From Thozetella sp. PMI_491 (Eukaryota > Ascomycota > Sordariomycetes > Chaetosphaeriales > Chaetosphaeriaceae), in contig MU270054.1 in the NCBI GenBank assembly GCA_021432635.1, forward strand, positions 522,055 through 586,054: 64,000 nucleotides of DNA, in the 5' to 3' direction. The notes beneath the pieces are model-generated. The model was not told the DNA's origin and searched no databases. It was given only the letters and a program-made list of their open reading frames with translations. The translations under genes and the position numbers were made by a program. Shown here piece after piece: positions 58,597 to 64,000 of the stretch; the stretch's first letter is position 1, and each line of letters starts with the position of its first letter.

Positions 58597-59700
58597 CTAT
58601 AGGTCGCGGAGCGGCACGCTGTTCTGGGAAGCAGATCCACGATTGCTGGCATGCTGCTCGTCCCACTTGACAGCCCTCGCGCGAGATTGCTCCATCATGG
58701 CCTCGCGCCTCTTGCGCTGGCGGCTGCGGTAGACGAAAAAGGCGGCGGCGGCGAGGAGGCCGACACCTACGACCGAGCCGACAACAGCACCGGCGATCAC
58801 ACCCGCAGACGGGCTGTTGGAGCTGGGGGAATTCGGGCTGTTGGTAGCCGAGGCGCTGCCGCCCGTGGTCGTGTGGTCCGGCTTCTCGGTGGCGTTGAAG
58901 CAGGGAACAGTCGCAGAGTTAAAGGTCGATGCCTGCACGTAGGTGATATCGGCGCAGGCGTAGAATGTCTCATTGTTAGGTGAGTCGAACGCAGACGTAT
59001 AGATGATCTGCAGAGTGGCGTTACTGCCAACCTTGACGCTCGAGGGAGGGTCTGAAACGGTGACACAGGTATGGCCAGGGTCTAGCTCTTGCAGGTTTGT
59101 CTTCTCGATCAGGACGGTAGAGAAATCGTCGTTCGACTTGGGCTCTACGGCAGGGGTGTTAGAATCAGTTTTAATAGATATTCGACCCAGCGTTGACTAG
59201 AAGGCATGGATAGGAAAGACTAAGATTAGGAATGGAAGGGAAATGAAGGGAAGTGAGCTTGAAGGGGAATCAGGGTCGGGATCTCTTTTGATCCTAGCCG
59301 GAAGGCAAGTGAGAGGACAACTCTTGGCATACCGTTGGAAAACGAGATGGCGAGCTGAAGGTCGAAGCCTTCTGTCTGGTCTACAAGAGCGACCAATCCT
59401 CCAGCTATCACATTATTAGCTATACTCGAATTCGAATTCTATGTGGTTTTCTATTATAACAAGACACAGATTAAGTTGGTTGAAAGGATATGGTAGACAA
59501 TACGTACTCAAAGGGAAACCGGTGCGATTGCCAGCGCTGGCGGCTGACCCGCACGGAGCGGTATTATCTAGCGCAGCACTCCAAACACGGTCGGGCGGCC
59601 ACATGAAAGCAGCGGGCCCCATGTCGGTAGCGGTAACAGAGCCGGCGAGGGCCTGGCCGCCAAGGCCAGCGGCCATGAGGAGCGTAGCGAAAGAGGCCAT
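58597..59700 (-). CDS. BIM1-like (copper acquisition factor-type) membrane-anchored protein
   Basis: Exons 59700-59508, 59404-59333 and 59144-58597; 270 residues. The introns (103 and 188 bp) are phase 1 and restore FPLTGGLVALVDQTEG and ISFSNEPKSNDDFSTV. After the signal peptide (LLMAAGLGGQALA) comes MGPAAFMWPPDRVWSAALD and TAPCGSAASAGNRTGFPL, the hallmark of the BIM1-like domain (PF20238, LPMO-like fold). Further on are ELDPGHTCVTVSD and SNATLQIIYTS, with FYACADITYV. The mature end is not His, so the LPMO copper brace is not expected in its usual form. A Ser/Asn/Pro stalk, a transmembrane helix (AGVIAGAVVGSVVGVGLLAA) and a basic tail (RSRQRKRREAM) follow, so this is a type I surface protein. 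Confidence 0.85.
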
Positions 59701-60086
59701 GGTTACGGAATGATGTTAAGACTTTGAACAGAACGATCCGGGCGGCGGTGGCTATCAGGGTCGTCGGCGCAACAGAGACAAACACAGAGGGTAATATAAG
59801 AAAGAGGGGAAGGGCCTGGCGCACATGCACCATCGCCCTCGTCGAAGGGCGGCGTGCCTCGCAGCAGGAAGTGTGCGGGCCCAAGCCTGGGCTCATACTA
59901 CCTTCCTCCTCACCAGTCGGCCGGCCAGTGGCTGGTCACACAAAGTCGCTCGCAGCCCGCCTTTCTCGCCACCCTCCCAATTAATCCGAGGACCGCCCGA
60001 TGACCGGAAGCCAAGGCTCGCTCGAGACAGAAGGAGGAAGGTTTCGTTCAAGCTGCAGCCGCGCCAATTCTGCACACTAGCTTGCA

Positions 60087-60104
60087 ATCAGATGATCTGA
60101 TAAG
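60087..60104. promoter_or_regulatory. Palindromic GATA site 1
   Basis: ATCAGATGATCTGATAAG; its central 15 bases are the reverse complement of those of site 2. Confidence 0.45.
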
Positions 60105-60243
60105 CCCAAGCCCAAAGCTGGCTGCGGCCGAGCGGGCCCTCGTCATCACCATTGGCTCTCGTCTGTGCCGGGGCGGCGAGCAAAGCTGGTGTCCGTGGCC
60201 CAAGTGGGGATGGCTCGGATGGGAACCCGGACGGGACAGCAAT

Positions 60244-60261
60244 ATCAGATCATCTGATAAG
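60244..60261. promoter_or_regulatory. Palindromic GATA site 2
   Basis: ATCAGATCATCTGATAAG, 157 bp from site 1 and differing from it only at the central base. Confidence 0.45.
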
Positions 60262-61027
60262 ATTAGATTGACTCAATGTTTTGGCTGCGGATCCCTCTGC
60301 GCGGCCCCTGCTCCAGCCTATGGGGGGCCTCAGATGCAAGGTCGCTACCCACTCTTAGTACGCCGTCCCACCCGGAGCCAGCCAGAAGGCGGGCTCTGGA
60401 CGAGGAAGGACGCCTTTTGAGGGCATTTGCCAAGCAATAACGGGCAGCTGCTTGAGTCGTGATGGCGGCACAGTGCTGAGCGATGTCGGCCCACTCGCCA
60501 TCCTGGTCTTTTTACATGGCCGCCCTCCTCTCCAATGTCTCCATTTCCATACGACCGTCGCCTACGCGAGGTAGCTGTCGCCGCTTCGGGCAGCGCTTCA
60601 AAGCTAACGACTGGCTGGCCACCACCACTGACCCGGTGCTGTAGACTTGGAGAGGCTGGCACGGTGTTCCAGCCGAGCGCATACGGTTGCATTAGCTTCC
60701 TACTCATAAACAGCCCTTGTCCTTCCTCCCTCTCCAAGACTTGCACCTAGTCCAAGGCCCACAGGATCCAGGGTGTAGCTCAGCTCCTCCCGGTTCAAGC
60801 TTTTTGGCCACCGACCGAAAGAAGGTGAGCAGCATGCGCGGTTTGCCAAGTGGAGATATAAGACCTGCTGCTACCTTCTGCTTTCCCTGCCCTCCATTCC
60901 CCCTCCCTTCCAAAGTGTCGCCAGCCCTAGACCAGTGCCACTAAACCCACCCGCACTTCCTCGCTGCAGCCCGCCCTCTGCCAGCCACCCTCGTTCCTAT
61001 CCATCGTTTTTTGCTGCAGACACCATC

Positions 61028-61729
61028 ATGCGCTCGTCGTCCGTCGTCGTCGCCGTGCTCGCACATGCCGCCCTCTCTGTGGCCACCCCGACCCTCGACG
61101 AAATCTACGAGGTCGCGCCGCTCCTCCGCCGCCAGGCTCCTGGCACGGCAGAGTACCAATGCCACTACGACTGCGGCTTCGCCATCGCCGGCGGACGCGT
61201 GGCGGGCTACTGTGACGCCAAGGAGTGGAAGGACCTTTACCAGGCGTGCCTAGATTGCGCCAACACCTTCGATCTCTGGTCCAGCTATGGAACCAGCGTG
61301 AGCAAGGCTGCTCAGGCTTGCGGCCTCACTGCCTCTCCCTCGGCCTCCAGTGCGACCCCCCCAACGGTGCTGCCGACTCTACCCACCTACGCGGGTGCCG
61401 CGGCTTCTGCCACTTCTGGTGCTGCGACCGAGTCGTCCGCGGTCTCGAGCACGCCAAGCGGCAACAGCACCTTCACTACCACCTCGCCAACGAAGACTTC
61501 CGGGACCACCTTAGCTAGTGTATGTATTCCATGCAAGCATGACTCTCGCTGAGTCGATTGCTCTCCCTCGAATGACCATACTCCCGCATGCAGGATGTCC
61601 GCGAAGCTCACCACCTCACAGTCCTCAACTTCGGCCACCGGGACCACCGTGGCGACCAACGCAGCTGTCGCAAATGGCGCCAAGGGAATTGGTGCTGTTG
61701 CCGCGCTGGCTGCGTACCTTCTTCTTTGA
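61028..61729 (+). CDS. GPI-anchored-type small Cys-containing surface protein
   Basis: Exons 61028-61519 and 61607-61729; 204 residues. Donor is GTATGT. The acceptor CGAAG at 61606 keeps phase; the stronger-looking GCAG at 61593-61594 does not. A signal peptide (VVVAVLAHAALSVATPT) and a dibasic LLRRQ site are followed by a compact domain with six Cys: CHYDCGF, GYCDAKEWKDLYQACLDC and AAQACGL. A Ser/Thr-rich stretch of about 90 residues leads to NGAKGIGAVAALAAYLLL, a small-residue site plus hydrophobic tail typical of GPI anchoring. This is a common fungal wall-protein layout of unknown function. Codon use is strongly GC-biased compared with the rest of the window. Confidence 0.78.
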
Positions 61730-62225
61730 GAATCTCGACCTGGTCGACAATTGTGACGCTGGTGTCCTACATCAGATAGTCATAAAAAGTTGATCTTGGC
61801 GCATTCGTCGATGCCGCCATTTAATATACCCGCACATTCTGCACGACCTAACATGACCCAATGGGCTACGCACATACCTAGAGAGTGCGGCTTCCCTGTG
61901 GATCTCCCCCGACGTAGCCTTTGTCTATCTCAGTTCCCTCCTTCACGACAGCCGGTAGCGAGGAAGTACAAGAACTATCATACTCTGCGACCTTGGCTAT
62001 TATAGGTTGCGTAGGATACGGATAGTGTTGGGACCTACGATAAACAGATGACTTATCAGTCCCTGATATGCAATTCGAAACGTATCTATTCATAATAATA
62101 GGAACAACTTCAATCAATTCTCTCAACTTGCCGCCTCATGAGGCGGATCGTGCTAGGTCTTGCTATCCATGTTCCCGCTCCTTGTGATCTCTCTAGCCTC
62201 ATTGAGGAGTTACCCATCTGAGCCG
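61730..62225. other. Intergenic, convergent gene ends
   Basis: No gene seen. Confidence 0.4.
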
Positions 62226-63086
62226 TCAGGCCAGAAAGCGAAGAATTTCCTCCGCAATCAGCTCCGTATGGCTCTCGACCGCAAAATGCCCCGCGTCAAT
62301 CAGCTTCACTTCGGCTTTAGGCAGGTCCTTAGTGTATGCCTCTGCCCCAGCAGGAACGAAGAAGACATCGTTCTTCCCCCATATGGCTAACAAAGGCACC
62401 TGTGACGTCCGGAAGTATTCATGGAAGCCCTCGTAGGCCGTGATGTTGTTTTGATAGTCTAGGAAGAGGTCGAGCTGAATATCAGTGTTGCCCGGTCGCT
62501 GCATGAGTGCGTAGTCTAGGTTGTAGGTCTCTGGCGCGATGGTGCTAGGATCCGGTGTCCCGTTCACATACTGGAACTTGGTAATCTCGAAGGTCAACAT
62601 GGCATCGGCCATCTTTGCGCGGTCCTCTTTGGTGTTCCCGCTGGCCCAAAACTCTTGGATGGGACCCCATACGTCGCCGAATCCTTCGGTGTAGGCATTT
62701 CCGTTTTGCGTGATGATCGCCTGCACAGCATCGGGGCGTTGGAAGGCGAGACGCAGCCCGACTGGGGCACCATAGTCAAAAATGAAGACGGAGAACTTGG
62801 AGATAGACAGAGCGTCCAAGAATTCGGCGATCGTGGAAGCGAGCGAATCAAATGAGTACTTGAACCCAGCCGGTGCCTCGGTGAAGCCGAAACCAGGGAG
62901 ATCTGGTGCGATCACACGATACTTTGATGCGAGGAGGGGAATCAGGTTGCGGAACTGGTGAGAGGATGATGGGAATCCATGAAGCAACAGGAGGACCGGG
63001 GCAGTATTGTCAGGGCCCTTCTCACGATAGAAGACGTTTACGTTGCTTTTGGGCAAGGTGATTTGCTTCGTATGTGTTGGCGACAT
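62226..63086 (-). CDS. Alpha/beta hydrolase, epoxide hydrolase / dehalogenase type
   Basis: Single exon, 286 residues. The oxyanion motif HGFP is at 36-39. The nucleophile is Asp104 in FIFDYGAPVGLRLA, which places it with epoxide hydrolases and haloalkane dehalogenases rather than Ser-nucleophile esterases. The acid is probably Asp240 (WGKNDVFF) and the base His267 (DAGHFAVE). The cap domain contains FEITKFQYVNG and an extended helical part. There is no signal peptide, so it is cytosolic. It would hydrolyse epoxides or related xenobiotics. A TATA-like element lies about 148 bp upstream. The gene is intact and intronless. Confidence 0.9.
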   Translation of the reverse strand: MSPTHTKQITLPKSNVNVFYREKGPDNTAPVLLLLHGFPSSSHQFRNLIPLLASKYRVIAPDLPGFGFTEAPAGFKYSFDSLASTIAEFLDALSISKFSVFIFDYGAPVGLRLAFQRPDAVQAIITQNGNAYTEGFGDVWGPIQEFWASGNTKEDRAKMADAMLTFEITKFQYVNGTPDPSTIAPETYNLDYALMQRPGNTDIQLDLFLDYQNNITAYEGFHEYFRTSQVPLLAIWGKNDVFFVPAGAEAYTKDLPKAEVKLIDAGHFAVESHTELIAEEILRFLA

Positions 63087-63231
63087 TCTGAGAATATTTC
63101 TCTGGAGCTAGTGGTGGTGTGAGCTGGAGACGGGAACTGGTCAAGTAACTGGCGAGGTGCTGGCAATGTCTGTCGTGCCAAGGTTTACAGTGTCAGTTTG
63201 AAAGCGTAACGTCCCTCGGGAATACAACAAG

Positions 63232-63238
63232 TTATATA
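63232..63238 (-). promoter_or_regulatory. TATA box of the hydrolase gene
   Basis: Minus-strand TATATAA lies about 148 bp upstream of the ATG at 63086. Confidence 0.5.
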
Positions 63239-64000
63239 CAAGTTTCTGTCTCCAGGGACGACCTGGTTAGGCAGTTGCTGCTCTAGCTTTCGCTCCCTGG
63301 CCGCCTCAGTTGTGCGGCAAAGTAGCTAGATCGGGTTGGTTTGTTGCTTGAGGCCACAAATTTAAGGCCTATCACAAAGTTCGAAGGTCTTTGGGTAGGT
63401 GCATCTTCTAAATAGGAAACCGGAAGATTAATAACCAAGTAGGAGATTCGGCTTTCTTTCCCAGAATAGGTATCTCGGTGTGGATATCGTTTCCCTCCTT
63501 CAATGACGCTCAAAATGCGGCCATTAATGATGAGTAAGCAAACTGCATTGCGCACACTTAGAGAGGATACTATCCGCCGAGATGTATCTTTACTATTTTG
63601 AACTTGTCGGAGTTGATAATTGGTCATATTTGCCGGAACTTCCCAGTGACTAGCGGCCTAGTCTCCTTCTCTCTCATATTTCCGCTTTTCGCTTGGACAA
63701 CCTGTTGCGGTCTAATTCTCCGCAAAAGAGGGGCGTACAACAGATCCACTGTAGCGAATAAGAGGCACGTGTGGCAAAAGCCGCGTTCACGATGCATTAG
63801 CTGCTTGCATGGTGCAGCTTGGACACGTCATGGCTCCTCTGGGAACTTCGGTATATAGGCGTCGCGCCTGGGATAAAAGTTCCTTTGATCCTAATAACAC
63901 TGTTCTCGTTGCATTCATTCAAAAGGTTATTTGAAGTCGGCGGAGATTGTTGGGTAAACTTGATGAAATAGTTAAGGACCTATTAATACGCATCAAACTA
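63239..64000. other. Intergenic to the window end
   Basis: No gene supported; frames on both strands lack motifs. Confidence 0.35.

Larger units (their letters stand above)
59701..61027. promoter_or_regulatory. Divergent GC-rich promoter region with paired GATA palindromes
   Basis: This 1.3-kb interval separates two divergently transcribed surface-protein genes. Two near-identical 18-bp sites, ATCAGATGATCTGATAAG at 60087 and ATCAGATCATCTGATAAG at 60244, are palindromic over 15 bp and each ends in TGATAAG, a GATA-factor site. CT-rich tracts near 60880-60960 fit the transcription start region of the plus-strand gene. Confidence 0.5.

Overview
The window is nuclear DNA of a filamentous ascomycete (Pezizomycotina, probably a plant- or insect-associated Sordariomycete-type fungus; the species cannot be read from the sequence). 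The evidence is short GT-AG introns of 45-190 bp, Zn2Cys6 regulators, fungal-type MFS drug transporters, a P450 of the trichothecene-oxygenase type, HsbA, WSC and BIM1-like secreted proteins, and A/T-rich gene-free stretches that look like repeat-induced point mutation (RIP) of dead transposons. Most genes needed exon joining. I give exon coordinates from splice sites, reading phase and family motifs; none has been checked against transcripts.

Layout. 0-6.8 kb: 5'-truncated MFS transporter, neprosin-type secreted protein (minus), secreted DUF4185-like protein. 8.9-17.8 kb: cytochrome P450 (minus), single-pass membrane protein with a Cys-rich ectodomain (minus), a LINE relic, Zn2Cys6/DUF3468 regulator (minus). 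19.7-26.9 kb: secreted trypsin-like protease (minus), HsbA-like protein, a broken metallo-beta-lactamase-fold gene. 28.2-32.9 kb: MFS transporter (minus) divergently paired with a Zn2Cys6 regulator that carries a GC-AG intron. 34.3-36.2 kb: a complete but dead Fot1/pogo-like DNA transposon. 36.7-39 kb: small secreted Cys-rich peptide and an AsaB/CmcJ-type oxidoreductase. 39-42 kb: repeat graveyard with a second LINE relic, a tRNA-like sequence and a 19-bp minisatellite. 42.1-49 kb: secreted aspartic protease, two decayed genes (a secreted Ser/Thr-tailed protein and a LysM protein) and a WSC protein. 50.1-54.1 kb: the end of a second transposon copy running into an assembly gap, a fucose-lectin-like protein, and a leaderless trypsin-like protease whose 3' exons have decayed. 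57-63.1 kb: secreted Lys/Thr-tailed protein, BIM1-like membrane protein (minus), divergent GPI-type secreted protein in a GC-rich block, and an epoxide-hydrolase-type enzyme (minus).

Functional picture. About ten of roughly twenty intact genes encode secreted or surface proteins (proteases, wall proteins, lectin- and carbohydrate-binding types, effector-like peptide), mixed with catabolic or secondary-metabolism enzymes, two regulators and two efflux pumps. Genes are far apart, each has its own promoter, and several have a clear TATA box about 110-150 bp before the ATG. Together with transposons and at least four decayed genes this reads as a fast-evolving accessory compartment of the genome rather than a single pathway cluster.
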